NCBI GenBank assembly: GCA_949357655.1
Contig: CASHTG010000001.1
Coordinates: 4,464,001 to 4,528,000, forward strand
Reading direction: 5' to 3'
DNA: 64,000 nt
From: Parascedosporium putredinis
Lineage: Eukaryota; Ascomycota; Sordariomycetes; Microascales; Microascaceae
Below the pieces are notes generated by a model. That model saw only the letters and a list, made by a program, of their open reading frames with translations, ran no database searches and was not told where the DNA came from. Below, piece after piece: positions 1 to 12,488 of the stretch (position 1 is its first letter; the number at the start of each line of letters is the position of its first letter). Position numbers and translations under genes: made by a program.

Positions 1-1306
1 TTTTGCCGCCTAGGCTGAGTGACCTGACTTGCCACAGGAGACAGATGACCCAAGGCTACTGTGGTGGTCTTGTTCACTAATGCAAGCCCTCCCATTCACA
101 CTCCGAGCGCTTATTATTGTCCACACTGATCCATAAGGGTCCGCGTGAGGGCGGCAGAAATGTAGCATCCATTCCATGCAGATATGTATGGGGAAAGGGG
201 CAAGTCAAACGGGGACCCTTGGAACTCCACCGTACATTGGGCGTCCGTAGCGCGATGTCTGCTTTTCTTTCTTTGTTCCGGCCGGGGCGTGGGGGACCGG
301 TGGCTTCAACAATATGACGAGACCCTCTTTTCGATATTATATAGTCTCTCAGTTCCCTTCTTTTCAAGACAAGCGGGCGATGGCCGGCCGTTGCAGGGTC
401 GCCAGCAAAGCCGCCCGGGTTAGCGACAGCCCGCAGGTGGCATGCCCCACCATCCCATGTCCATGTCCGACGAGCTGCATTCCCGCTCGCTCGGGCGTTG
501 CAAAGCCGTTTCATCGACCCTGAGTCAGGCCTTTCCCTTGGTTCATAGGCAAAGGGGCACATAGCTCAGTCCGTCAATCAAGTATTAATCTCATCAACAT
601 ATAGTATCATTCCGATAAAGCCAGTGTAGGTTGCGTGAGTTCTGAGACGCAAACGGACGAGGACGCATCCTTGGCGACACCAAGCTTGAGCCGACAATAT
701 CTGCCCAAATACCTCGCTCAAAAGCTTACTCCTTTCGTTCCCTAGGAATGCCGGGCTGGCTGGGTATGGTGGCCATGAGGCGATCAGGCTGTCGGGTTCT
801 CAGGTTATTGAGCATCGATCTCTAAAAGGCCAAGGGCTGGTGTTGGCCGCCTCAAAAGGAACCATACCTTAGTCTGAGGGTGGGCGAGGGGAAGACAACA
901 GGGCATCTCGCACCTCACCAAAGTGAGCAACAGGTTTTCATGAACCATGTGCCAAAGCGATGGTCGGAAACATCCTCATCATCAACAAGACTACCTCGGT
1001 ACCATAGAGGGGGTAAAAGTAGGTAAAGGTGGTCTATTCGACGCACGGGGCTATCCTAAAGCAGATTTAGAGGGCAACACAAATCCAAGTTATCGAAAAT
1101 TTTGATCAAACTATAAAAGATTTCAAGACAGAGAGGAATTCCCAAATTAGCTCGGGCTGCTGCTACTCCGTGGCTGGTGCCTCTTTCCAGGCCTGGCATG
1201 TTATTGAGTTCGTTCGTTCCTGACGAACGTCCGGAATCACCGATGACTAAGGAAGCAATCAGGTCGGTCCAGGGCCCGGAACCGACCGAGGGCGACGCTA
1301 TTACCT

Positions 1307-1310
<4 letters not shown>

Positions 1311-1340
<30 letters not shown>
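1311..1340. repeat. (CA)15 microsatellite
   Basis: Fifteen uninterrupted CA dinucleotides lie in non-coding DNA. This is a simple sequence repeat likely to vary in length between strains. Confidence 0.95.
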
Positions 1341-1342
<2 letters not shown>

Positions 1343-3000
1343 AGATGCACCTACAGAGCTCACTCCCTGACGTCAGGCTCCTCGTGTTCTGCGCCGGGCT
1401 GGCTGCCGCCCGATGGCGAAACCAAGCATGGCCGAAAAGAAGGCATCAATGACCGTAGCCCAATGAAAGGCCAATGGACAGGATAAAAATATGACAGCCA
1501 CTTTGTCAGTCGTGCACCACTTTCCTGCTCAGATAGAACAGTCACGACCACAAGAAAGATGCATTTTTCGGTGTACAAAGTGCTTGGCCGGTCCACAGAA
1601 GCCTCCTCGACTCTTCCTAACTTGAACCTCCATCGACGAAGGAGGATGTGGAGGAGGGACGGAAGAGCGACAAGCAGCGGAGAGGAAACAGGGGAGATGA
1701 GAGGGGAACCAATTGTCGATCTGTTCCCTCGCCCCTGGGAGATTGGAGTAATAAAAGTAGTTCCTCGTGGACCGAGCAGCCCGCTCGCCTTTTGACGTGT
1801 GGCCCTCACCTTTTTCAAGAACTCTAGGCCAAGTTGTTGGATCCTCAGGAACACCTCGTTGGGAGCATACGTAATGGGCATTCCCCGCCAAACTTAAGCC
1901 TTTCCCACTTGCGCGTGGATATGGGGCGGAGACGAGCAACTTCTATTTTGGGGGTGGGCAGCGCATCGTTTCTCCTGATCCATTCTGATCCACTGCTGGT
2001 GTTGAGAGAACAATTGAAGGATTTCAAGGTCGAGTAATACGAAGCAACGGCAAGTGCGGCCCCACCACAGGTCCTCGACAGGCCAGGCTCTCAGACTTGG
2101 ACAACCCACTGGAAAACCTGCAAAAGCGCCAGCAGGTTGATTGAAGGAATGGCTCCCGTGGGGCCATGCAAGCACTAATTGTTGGGGGCTGGGCCACCAG
2201 GCCAGGCCAGCCAGCAAGTCAATTGACCACCACGCAGTTCATCGAGTTTGACCTGCTCCATCTTCGTGTCGGCCGCAGTGTTCGCACAATGTCCACCGAA
2301 GCCTGCATTCATCCCTGTTTGAATGACCCACCAAAAGGAAGAAGAAAAAAACTGAATTGGGGAAGGAAACGATGGATTCTTCATCGTCCGATCACAGGCT
2401 TTGCTTGCCAAGCCTGATGCTGATATGGTCGTGCCGGGGTGGATGGGCGGCGACAAGTGAGGCGAGGGAAGAGTGGTAGTACGGATCTAACTCGAAGCAG
2501 AAGCAGAAAAGAACCCAAAAAAGTATTCAAGACGAAGAGGCCAAAAGAAGAAGAAGAAAAAAGAAAGAAAAAAGAGAAAAAGGTGCTTCCGCCTTCATAG
2601 GGAAACGCCCCCATCACATGGATTTCCAACCCGAACCCGGCCGGAAGAATTTAAGCACGGCCTGCTGTTTATAGTTCGCACCGGTGATCAGCGGGGCCTG
2701 GCCTGGTCCTCACATGAATGTGGGCTGGCTTCGTATTCCCCGCCATTGACGCCGGTTGGGGGAAACTGGCGAGGACCGGTCCATTTTAAAGTACCCTGTG
2801 CCCTGGAAGCCAGAGGAGGCAGTGGCACAACGTCACTGAAAGACATTGGGGCCCCGTCATCCAGCATCACCATGAGCTACATGTACCATGAGCTGCCATC
2901 CCGCACCCCGAGCTGCCGAAAGCGCGCAGGGTGCAGCAGGCCGGATCAGCAAACCCCCCTCCTCTTCTCTCTCTCTTCGATATTGATCCCCACAGTGTCT

Positions 3001-3047
3001 CGCAGAACCGCAGAACCGCAGAACCGCAGAACCGCAGAACCGCAGAG
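3001..3047. repeat. 8-bp tandem repeat, about 5.9 copies
   Basis: The unit CGCAGAAC is repeated five times perfectly, followed by a partial sixth copy. A second 8-bp array (unit AGGACGTC, about 2.5 copies) lies at 3253-3275. Both are in non-coding DNA. Confidence 0.9.
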
Positions 3048-4121
3048 AGGCAGCATGGAAATCGGCAACCCGCACCGTGACGAAAAGTTTATCACACATC
3101 ATTGATGATCGGAATCTGTTTTATAGGAACTAGCTGTCTTCTAGCGCCCTCGCATGCAAAGGAACATGGACAGACTTTTCTTTTCTGGGGGAAAGGGTCC
3201 GTCCGGGGCAAGAAACCGGTCGTGACCCTGACGCTCTGCTGGCAAGCAGGCCAGGACGTCAGGACGTCAGGACGGACCGGCGTCAAGTGTCTCCCGAGTG
3301 CAAGGTTCACGACTGGTTCAATGTTGCTTGTTCCTTTTCTCGTACCGCAGGCTTGGCAGAGAAGCAATTATGATCTAATGCTACCTACCACTAAAAACTG
3401 CCCGCTCTCGTACTCCGCTGGAGAGAGTGCAGTAGTGCATGCCTGCGAGTGTGCGCGTGTCTATGCGTGTGTGTGGACATGTGTGGGTGTGCGTGTGTGT
3501 GCGTGAGAGAGAGAGAGCGAGCAAAGAGAGAGCGTGTGTGTTATGTATGGATGGGTCCATCCAATGTAATGGATCTATTGTAATATGTGCATGTTGCGTG
3601 TGTTGTCCTAGCCTGGTTACACTTTTGGTCTTCATTGTCCTTAGTCCATCTATCCCGGGTTCGATCATGGATTGATCTTTTATACATTCGTTCCCCTTTT
3701 CCCTCGACCGAGACCCAGTCCTTTTCTTCTTCCTTTCTCTCTTTCCAGCTTGCCCCTTTCTTCCCTCACCTCCCTCTTTGGCACTCACTCACTCTTCACA
3801 TTCTACGCTTGTTCTCGCATTCTTTCTCGAGCCCGCCCTTGCATAGATCCGTCTATCCACCCAAGTGCTCCAAGTGCTCACGTCGCTCGCCAGCGCATCG
3901 CTCACGGCTCCCCAAGTCCACCCTCCCGGCTTGGCACCATAACCGTATCGACCCCCTCTTCAACAAGCACAAGGCTCTCGCCATAGAACCATTCTTCTCG
4001 CACCGTTACCTCCTCCTACCCGGACGAGCACGGCTAGTTTTCCCTGGTGGCACCCTGCTCTCCTCCATCTTCTTTGGAAAGAAAGAGAGGCCAAAGGACG
4101 GCAAAGTGCAGCTTCTAGCCG

Positions 4122-4154
4122 GTGGTGTGTTGTGTGTGTGTGTGTATGTGTGTG
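4122..4154. repeat. Interrupted (TG)n microsatellite
   Basis: This TG-dinucleotide tract is interrupted by TTG and TATG steps. It lies in the presumed leader region upstream of the GH76 gene. Confidence 0.85.
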
Positions 4155-4882
4155 GATAGCAAAAGTAGCGACAAGCTAGCAACGTCCACAAGCGCCGAAC
4201 GACCGAGATCCCCCTCCCTCCCCCGGCAAGTCGGATGATCCTGAACCTTGAAAAACTCCCCTAGGCCACGCACGACCAGCCGATCGGAAACCCACACCCA
4301 CGCCTAGCTTGACCTCATCGTCTGGGTCCCGCCTCCGCCTCTCGACTCCACATCGGTCCCTTTTATACGTCTTTTACGTCTCGAGTGTTCCCCAGTTTTC
4401 GGCTTCACTAAGAACCCACGCATCCATCCTTCTCCTACCCGGCGATCGCAACCGACGGCTTACGTCGACCAAAAAAGAAAAAAGGAATCCACCCTTAAAT
4501 ACCTAAGCTAGTCCGTCCTCGCCCATTGACGGTCGAGCTTCACAAACCTTTTTCGTTCCTTGTGAAAATCGTCGGGACTTGCCCATATCAAAAGAACAAA
4601 GAACCACATCACCTACTTGTTCAAAGCAAGGTTCTATTAGTCCCAAGCTCGCCCTCGCCCTGACGACCCTGTTTGGGCCCTCGTTTCTTCATCATCTTAC
4701 ATCAGTCTGATGCGGAGGCCATAGTGCAATGTTATATTATTAATTGCGTTTTCTTGATATTACTTTGCATCCTGGAACCTTTTTCTCCCTTGCCTTGGCA
4801 CCCGAAACAAAAAATGTTTGTTTGGCGGGGTCTTGACCAACCCCACACTGCGCCGCCGGCTACGGCTACGGTTACGGCTCCG

Positions 4883-6820
4883 ATGCGGCCACCACGAGCC
4901 TCAGTCGCCCGCGTGTGTCTCACTGCGCTGCTAGCACTGACCCCGTTAACAGCCGCCTACGACCTGGATCCCGACTCGCGAGGTAAGTTGCCCGCCCTGT
5001 CTCCCTACCCTTCTATCAATGGGGCAATCTTTTCTATTTTTTATTTTTTTCATCTTTCTTCTCTGTCATCTGTCACCTCTCCGGGCGCGAGGGCTGGGGA
5101 TAATGGAAATGCTCGTTGTAAATTGGAAAAACTAATGCTAATGCCTTACCCACCTTGCAGAGTCGATCCTTGACGTCGCAAAAGACATGGCCACGGACAT
5201 GATGACATTTTACACCGGAAATAAACCCGGGGCACGCCCGGCTATATTCCCCTGCCATACTACTGTAAGTTCATCTCGTGAATTATTCATCATTTCCGCC
5301 AGCACAAGTGGCCAGAACTAACGTCCATGTCGCCTTCCAGGGTGGGAAGCGGGTGCGCTCATGGGCACCCTAATCGACTACTGGTATTACACGGGAGACA
5401 CCACATGGAACGAAGACACCACGGCGGGCCTCCTCTTCCAAGTCGGCGACGAAAGGACTACATGCCCCGCAACCAAACGCACACCGAAGGCAACGACGAC
5501 CAGGGCTTCTGGGGCTTAGCCGTCATGACGGCCACGGAATACAACTTCCCCAACCCCCGCGGACAAGCCGCAGTGGCTCGCTCTCGCGCAGGCCGTCTTC
5601 AACACGCAGGCCGCCCGCTGGAGCACCGAGTACTGCAACGGCGGGCTACGGTGGCAGATTTTCGAGTGGAACAACGGCTTCGACTACAAAAACACCATTT
5701 CCCAGGCCTGCTTCTTCTCCCTAGGCGCCCGCCTCGCCCTCTACACGGGCAACAAGACGTACGCCGAGTGGGCCGAGAAGACGTGGGACTGGACCTCGGG
5801 CGTGGGCTACATCGACGACAAGTGGAACGTGTACGACGGCGGCTACATCAACGACAACTGCACCGAGCTGACCCCGTACCAGTGGACGTACAACATTGGC
5901 GGGTTCCTCTTGGGCGCGGCCGCCATGTACAACTACACAGAGGACGAGAAATGGAAGGACCGCATCGACGGCCTCCTCACCGGCTCGGAAAAGTTCTTCA
6001 AGGGCGACAATCGCGACATCATGACCGAGGTGGCATGCGAGTCCGTCGATAGGTGCAATATTGACCAGCAGTCCTTCAAAGCCTACTTTAGCCGATGGCT
6101 CGCCAACGTCGTCAAGTGGTACCCCGGCGCCGCCGAGAAAGTCATGCCGTGGCTGCGCGCGTCGTCCGTCGCCGCCGCCAGCCAGTGCACCGGCGGCGAC
6201 AACGGTCGCATGTGCGGGCTCAAGTGGAGCAGCGGCAGCACCTGGGACGGCACGACGGGGCTGGGCCAGCAGATGGCCGCCCTCGAAGTCACCCTCGCCA
6301 ACCTCATCGAGGAATCGCGCGCCCCCGTGACGGCCGACAACGGCGGTACGAGCGCCGGCGATCCCAGCGCCGGCTCGGGAGACATTGACGGCAGGCCGAC
6401 ATCGTGTTCAAGCCGATCACGACGGGCGATCGCGCGGGCGCCGGTATTCTCACGGCCGCCGTCCTCATCGGGCTCATCGGCGGTTGCGCCTTTGTCCTCT
6501 CAGAGGACAGCCACGAGAAACAGGTCAAGAGCCAGAGCCTCGGACCCCGCGCTCCCGGGAAATTTAGCTCGACGCTCGCGTCTCTGGGTATCGGGACCGG
6601 GGCGGCGGGATTCGTGGGCGGCTTCGGCCACGGCAAGGGAAAGGAACGGCTCGACTCCAACGAAAAAGTGGACCATGCTACACATACGAGCGTGCTTGCG
6701 TCGCCTCCCGAGATGCGCCAACTCCAAACACCGCCCCGGGCGGCAATGCCAGCCTCGGGGACGTCCTGGGCAACGGCTCCTCGGCCTTTAACGAACACCC
6801 TCCCGGAGGCTTTCCCGTAG
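4883..6820 (+). CDS. GH76 mannan endo-1,6-alpha-mannosidase (Dfg5/Dcw1 type)
   Basis: This family acts at the cell surface, where Dfg5/Dcw1-type enzymes are thought to cross-link GPI-anchored mannoproteins into the wall. The ATG opens a signal peptide (MRPPRASVARVCLTALLALT, cleaved near TAA-YDLDPDS). Introns are at 4983-5160 and 5265-5340. Family landmarks follow in order: DMMTFYTGN, PYYWWEAGA, GTLIDYWYYTGD, GNDDQGFWG, the EYCNGGLRWQIFEWNNGFDY core, YIDDKWNVYDGGY, CTELTPYQWTYN and LGQQMAALEV. A C-terminal hydrophobic segment (GILTAAVLIGLIGGCAFVL) would anchor it in a membrane. Reading frame breaks occur near 5232, 5449, 5553 and 6393. Three behave as a lost base and the one in the C-run near 5553 as a gained base. 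Repaired length is about 561 residues. The family call is firm, but whether the locus is intact is open. Confidence 0.93.
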
Positions 6821-8592
6821 GGTGGCCGAGGTTTGATCATGGGGAGCGCTTTTACGATGGGGTATAGTGAATATGGAAAAAGAAAGAAAGAAAAGAAAAA
6901 GAAAGGAACAAAAAGTGGGGGACAATAGAGGAAAGGAAACGGGTTGGGCTCGCATCAGGGTTTCATTTTCATCTCATGGACGGTTCCGGGCGGACGGCTG
7001 CATGGGAATGCATTCATTTTCTTGTCTTTTTCTGGTTCCCGAGGGCGTTTTACATGGGGTTCGTGGGCGGACGGTCTTGGATGATACACGGAAGTATTGT
7101 TTCCCTTTTTATGATGGGCAGGCTCCAGACAAGCTGTATGGATGTATATATGCATTGATGGGCGTTCGCGCCAGCCACGTCACGGATGGTCTGGCCAGAC
7201 GAGACGCTGTTGTCTTCGAATATAGAGGAAGCCGAGAACCAGTCTCGCCTTTGTACCTAGTTGAACATTGAACATACCCTCATAGAAAGGGTTTACCTTT
7301 TTACATCATTTTTGCATCTTTAATGAAGTATGTTTCTAGGTTCACCGTGACGGACTTTGCGGGCCTGCGGGGAGGCATGCAAATAGCACAGGCGCGCTCC
7401 TAGTTCCCCTTGCAGTAGCATATTGAAAGCCCTTCGTCACGGCCGAGGGTATATCAAGTTGGCGCGCCCCCATGTGGCAACGTGGACAGTCGGCAGGCAC
7501 ATGTAGATGCTAGAAAGCGGCCCTCGAGGACACCATTGAAAGGAACAAGGGCGCGGAGAAAACGAGCAAATAACACCGAGGCATAGAGTTCCATGATACG
7601 TACCCGTGTTGGTATTCGTTTTCAAGAATTCTTATTATACCTGAATGCTGACTGGTTGAAATCCGAACATCGAACTATCGCGTAGTATAGGGAGCCAACT
7701 TGGGGGAACGCGGTTACCCGAACCGCGGGGCTGCCTCGACCCGCGGAGAAGAGGAGTTTGAGATAGAGTTCCTTTTATTCGCAACTGCCAGAGGAGAGTA
7801 CCGAAAAAGGTAGACAAGTCGCCGATTTCCCCAACGGCTTTTTGGGGGACCTTCGTATTTCAAGCCCTTGAAAACCAATCGGTTCCAATCGAGGCTGGCC
7901 CGCATTGCATGCAACTCTGCTTCCCACAACCTTCTCCTCCATCTGACGTGAGCTTCCTGGATAGGGTAGGATGACAGCGAGAGCCAACACCGACAACCAA
8001 AAACCCCCAAAAAGCACGTAAAGAGTTGGGGCCTCTCCGTCTCAGGTATCCTATTCGATCAAAAACGATCCCTAATCGGCCCAAAGAGTTAGTTTCGGAT
8101 CTTTCAAGCAGGGAGCCCTGGGTCAGGTGCATCGAAGAATGTGGTGTCTTGCTCGGAACGAGACCTTTGCGGGGTTAGTTATGCCTGGCCAAAGGGATGG
8201 GATGTGTTAATCGGGCGAGAAGGGAGATTGCAAGTCGAGTCGCTCATGAGAGGGCCGTTTCGGCCCCGAAGCGCTTCGGCGTCCATCGTGTTCTAGAGCA
8301 GGGTTGGGTTTCTAAATCTAAAGAGCGTGGGCTCGTATCCTCGCATATCTAATGGCGTTTACAAGAAGGATCCCGGCAATCCAAAACGGAAGGCGCATTG
8401 GACGGGCTCCCGGTATCTATATTCATATTCCATAGAGGGGCCAACAGGTGAATCACCATTCCTTCCTTATACTTATAGTCATCGTGCCCTACCATTTCTT
8501 TCTTGAATCTTTCTTTTCTCTCGCTGTTCACCTTTACTTCCTCGCGGCCTTCCCACCTCAGCTCAGCACCTCGTCCGATCAAGGTCTATACC
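6821..8592. other. Intergenic region between GH76 and P450 genes
   Basis: No gene is supported. The left part should hold the GH76 3' UTR, with a purine-rich tract at about 6873-6910. The right part, from about 8450, is pyrimidine-rich leader for the P450. Open frames around 7700-8130 on the minus strand overlap one another in different frames and show no motifs. Confidence 0.55.
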
Positions 8593-10420
8593 ATGTTCCG
8601 AGAGCTGACCTATCTCGCAGCTTCGGCGGCATTCGCCGCCTACGTTGCCGGCATCGTTGCTGAGACAGGCTATTCCTACTTCGTACACCCCAAACACCAC
8701 CTCACCGCTTTCCATCCGGTCCTTACTCTTTGGGCGTTGCCCCTCGCCTTCGCCGCGCAGAGAGTCTTCCACAGGCGGTACGTCATCGCAAGAAAGGCGC
8801 GCGCGAACGGGTGCAAGCCTGCCAATGCATACCCGCAGCGAGACCACCTCCTCGGCATAGACGTGCTCCTGCGCATCTTGAGAAGCGTGGCCGAGGGCTC
8901 CATTATCCAGGAGTGGGGCCGGTGGCACGAGCAGTACGGAAACACCTTCACGACCGATGTCCTAGGGGCGACGACGTTCTTCATCAATGATCCCGAGAAC
9001 ATCAAGGCGGTTCTGTCCCGCGACTTTGAGAGCTTTCCAATCCAGGGCCCAAGGCTCCTCACCACCGTCATGATTGTCGGGGAACACTCGATCCTATCGT
9101 CGAACGGGAAAGCGTGGCACGATGCGAGGGCCTTGATCCGGCCTACCTTTGTGCGGAATCAAGTCTCGGACCTGGCCTGCATGGACCGCCACCTGGAGCA
9201 CTTTTTGGCAAAGATTCCCGCGGATGGGTCGACCGTTGAGTTGCAGGAGCTGTTCCGAGTTCTCACAATGGACACGTCAACTGATTTTATGTGAGTGTTT
9301 TCTTCAACCCAATACAATCTTACCGTCCAAGGCTGAGTAGTAGCTAACTCACTAACGGTAGGTTCGGCCAATCGACAAATATCCTGACGCAGCCGACCCA
9401 AGAAGCCATCGACTTTAGCAAAGCTTTCGATTTTGGCACTCACGAGGCGGCAAGGATTTCACGAACCGGGGCGCTCTCGATTTGTGCCCAAGGCACAGTT
9501 TAACGCCAGCCGCAAGGTGTACACCAACTACGTCGAGCGATACATCAAGGATGCCTTGAGCAGGAAGGCAACTCCGGAGAGGAGCTACATCTTCCTCGAT
9601 GAGCTAATCAAGACCGATGCTACGCAGGACCAGATCCGGGACCAGATCCTCGGCCTCATACTCGCCGGGAGAGATACTACTGCTAGTGCACTCTCCGTGT
9701 CCTTCTGGATCCTCGCCAGAAGGCCAGACCTCGTCGCCAAGATTCGGGAGGACATTGACCCCTTGAATGGGGAAAAGCCGACCTGGGAGCAGCTCAAGAA
9801 CATGCGCAATCTCAACTTTTTCATCAAAGAGCGTAAGTGCGGGGAAAGGGGAACGAGACACGATAAATGCCGGGATAGAAACTAACTCGCGAATTTCCTA
9901 GTTCTCCGCTTATACCCCTCTCCCGCGGGAACCGGAAGGGCGGCAAGCCGGGACACGGTTCTCCCCGTTGGCGGAGGGCCCGACGGAAAGTCCCCTCTCT
10001 TCGTCCCCGCGGAAGTATCATAAGATGGACCATGTATAGTTTACATCGGCGCAAAGACATCTTTGGTGAGGACGCGGAGGAGTTCCGTCCCGAACGGTGG
10101 GAAAATCTGCGCACCTCGTAAGTGTAGCCTCGACCTACGGAGTGAATGCGAGGAGGCCTCGGAGAGTGTCCGCTCCCTTGCCGCCTGGTTCTGATATCTA
10201 ATCTGTTGCTGTTTCTAGATGGGAGTGGATCCCCTTTTCTGGCGGCCCACGGATCTGCATCGGCCAACAATTCGCCCTGACGCAACTATCCTATACCATT
10301 GTCAAGATCCTTCAACGATTCGACACGATCGAGCCTAGATCCGACGAACCTTTGAAGCTTAACTATGGAGTAACCTCAACCATCGAAGGCGGATGCCATG
10401 TCGCTTTCACACCATCGTAA
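8593..10420 (+). CDS. Cytochrome P450, CYP52-like
   Basis: This is a membrane-bound monooxygenase that would take electrons from NADPH-P450 reductase at the ER. Four exons are separated by introns at 9291-9361, 9833-9901 and 10118-10218. The start at 8593 gives an N-terminal membrane anchor; an upstream in-frame ATG at 8503 would only add an untypical extension. All P450 landmarks are present: the I-helix AGRDTT in ILGLILAGRDTTASALS, the K-helix ExxR as ELLR split across intron 2, FRPERW, and the heme loop FSGGPRICIGQ with its cysteine. DTVLPVGGGPDGKSPLFVP and the GEDAEEFRPERW context are typical of the CYP52 alkane/fatty-acid hydroxylase clan, so a fatty-acid or alkane substrate is an inference. 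Frames break near 9453, 9478 and 10011, each like one lost base. Repaired length is 529 residues, normal for the family. Confidence 0.93.
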
Positions 10421-12488
10421 ATCCATATGATCTCTGCTTGGCTTTTTCTTCTCTTTGTTTGTTTTCCCCATTGCCGGTTTTACATCTTCTTTAGGAGGCG
10501 CCATCATTGGGAGCGACGAGTTACGACAACTGAAAGGGGTTTTAGATCTCATAGAAGGGCGTTGATACAGAGGAAAAGATAGTGAGGATATTAAAACAAC
10601 TCTCAAAAGAAGAGCCTCTTTTTCTTTCGCTTCTTTCTTTTCGTTAGCCGTCATGTTCCACGGGCACAGGGCCAGTTCCGTGTCCCCCATCGTGACCTTC
10701 CGAGACTAACATATTGTGGAAGGCAGGTGGCAGTGGTTGGGTGTGTCGCCGGCAATCACCCCGGGCACCCAAAGCAAATATATGACAAGCGCAAGTATAC
10801 TAGGGTTACACATATTTGTGCCTAGGCAACACCTGACCTACCAGTGCTCTGTTATATTCCCGGACATTGCTTGGGGCTGGTGAAAAGCGGTACATATAGT
10901 CTGTGCAACGAATCTGTGATACCCATATTCAATGAGGGTTTAAGACAGACAAACCATCGAGTTGATATTATCTCAAGTCCATCGATTCTTTTTCAGATCC
11001 TCGGGGAGTAATGTGAGAGGTGAGAGAGTGGGTTGCCCAAAGGTCGCAGCTTATGGGAAACACAGGTTGCTCTGTATAGACCTTGGCCGCATAGATCTTG
11101 AAAGACGACTGCTTTTTCAGATGCTGCAGATGGCACTCATGCGGGCGCTTGCATATTGTTCCCGATGCAGGAATCCAGAGCCACCACTTAAGTGGTGCCG
11201 TCTCGCGGGCCCGAGACCTCGTAGGACGAGGAAACTAAAAGATGGACGAGTGATTGTTACCATTGTGCTTTCTTCCCTGGTATGTTGTAGCTTGAGACAA
11301 GCAGGTTTGGCAACTTTGCGTAAGGGAGCTCGTCTCGGGGGGAGAAGAGGAACACGGGACGGGGTTTGGGATTTTCTCTGGGAGTTTTCTCCTCTTTTCA
11401 TCATCTTCTCCCTATCCATGAAAGGATGACTAGAGTCTCATCATGAAAGTTGTGTCTCGTAGCTGGCCGCGAGACGCAAGCGTCTCGCCTTATCACAGGA
11501 GTCTGCAAAGTAGGAGGTTCTATCGTGAGCATGGTATAAAACGTCCTCGTGATTAACGGTAGATGCAAAGGAGGACCTGAGCCCCCTAGTCTCCCCAATT
11601 CCGGGTACCTGTTCCCTGTTCATTGTTTACGCCGGGTGAGGCGCTCAGCAGTGAGGGTGCTACCGCACACATGTATCGGAGAGCTTCTTTTACTCATTTT
11701 CTCTGTCTTTTGGATGAGGGTTTACCCCTTCCCCTGGTCCCGAAACCAGCGGCAATTTGAATGCATGTCTCGACTTTTGCCCGAGTCAAGGCTGGCACGA
11801 GGGAGAAGGTGAAAAGTATATGGGGGACTAGCGGTAGGTGTCCCACCGACCCGAAAAGCCGTCGAAATGCTTGATGTCGACAGGCACAGAGGAAGATGGA
11901 CCCGTGACTCTTCATAACCATTAATGCAGAATCTCAAAGTGACCCTGTCGTCCTGTAGAGATCCGGTCAGTGGTGAGCGAGGCCCAGAAGGGGCAAGGAC
12001 TCGGGAGCCTGCCGACAAACTTGCCTCGAAGCTGTGCAAGTTCTAGCTTCGGCTGTCGGGGATGTCGGCGCCGATCACGGGCGGTAACCGAAGGCTGGGA
12101 AACTCTACCATGTTTGCCACTGGTGGGAAATGGTGATTGCGGCGTCACCTTGTCCGTCACGGGATTCTCCCTTCGCTCTGTAGTTCCCACGAGCTTGCGG
12201 AGCGGCTCCTCGAGCCCATTGGATAGGTCCCCGCCCCATATCGCTTCTTCTTCATTCACCCACATATATCAGGCGAGAAGACCATCTTTTCCCTCTTCTC
12301 TTCCCTCTTTCACCAAGCCCAATCGTTCTGAGCTCGGCCTCCTCACCTTTCCACAAGAGAGTCCAAGATTTGCCTTCTCACGCCTCAGCTAATCTCATTC
12401 ATTCAAGAGCCACCTACGCCCGCCATTTCTGCGTACTCATCGCCAACAACACCTACACCTCCTTTTATAGCCGGCTTCAACAAAAATC
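10421..12488. other. Intergenic region, nothing recognised
   Basis: I find no supported gene. The longest open frame (10962-11429, +) begins at a non-ATG codon and carries no domain. Pyrimidine-rich DNA from about 12280 to 12480 looks like a leader for the small membrane-protein gene that follows. Confidence 0.55.

Larger units (their letters stand above)
1..4882. other. Intergenic flank, no supported gene
   Basis: I see no reading frame here with recognisable protein features. A 161-residue open frame on the minus strand at 77-562 starts with ATG but has no motif I know. The stretch holds a (CA)n microsatellite, an 8-bp tandem repeat, a purine tract near 2515-2580, a GT/GA-rich stretch near 3440-3540 and pyrimidine-rich DNA from about 3700 to 4500. 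The last part is probably the leader and promoter of the GH76 gene that follows. Confidence 0.6.

Noticed and set aside
77..562. 161-residue ATG open frame on the minus strand
   Set aside because: It has no recognisable motif, overlaps open frames on the other strand in GC-rich DNA, and is Arg/Pro-rich as chance frames often are. I keep it only as an unsupported possibility.
3608..3674. tRNA-like boxes (TAGCCTGGTTAC and GGGTTCGATC)
   Set aside because: The two boxes are suitably spaced, but the T-arm and acceptor stems do not pair, so I do not call a tRNA.
8503..8592. Upstream in-frame ATG for the P450
   Set aside because: It would place a Ser/Pro-rich leader before the membrane anchor; the ATG at 8593 gives the usual P450 N-terminus.
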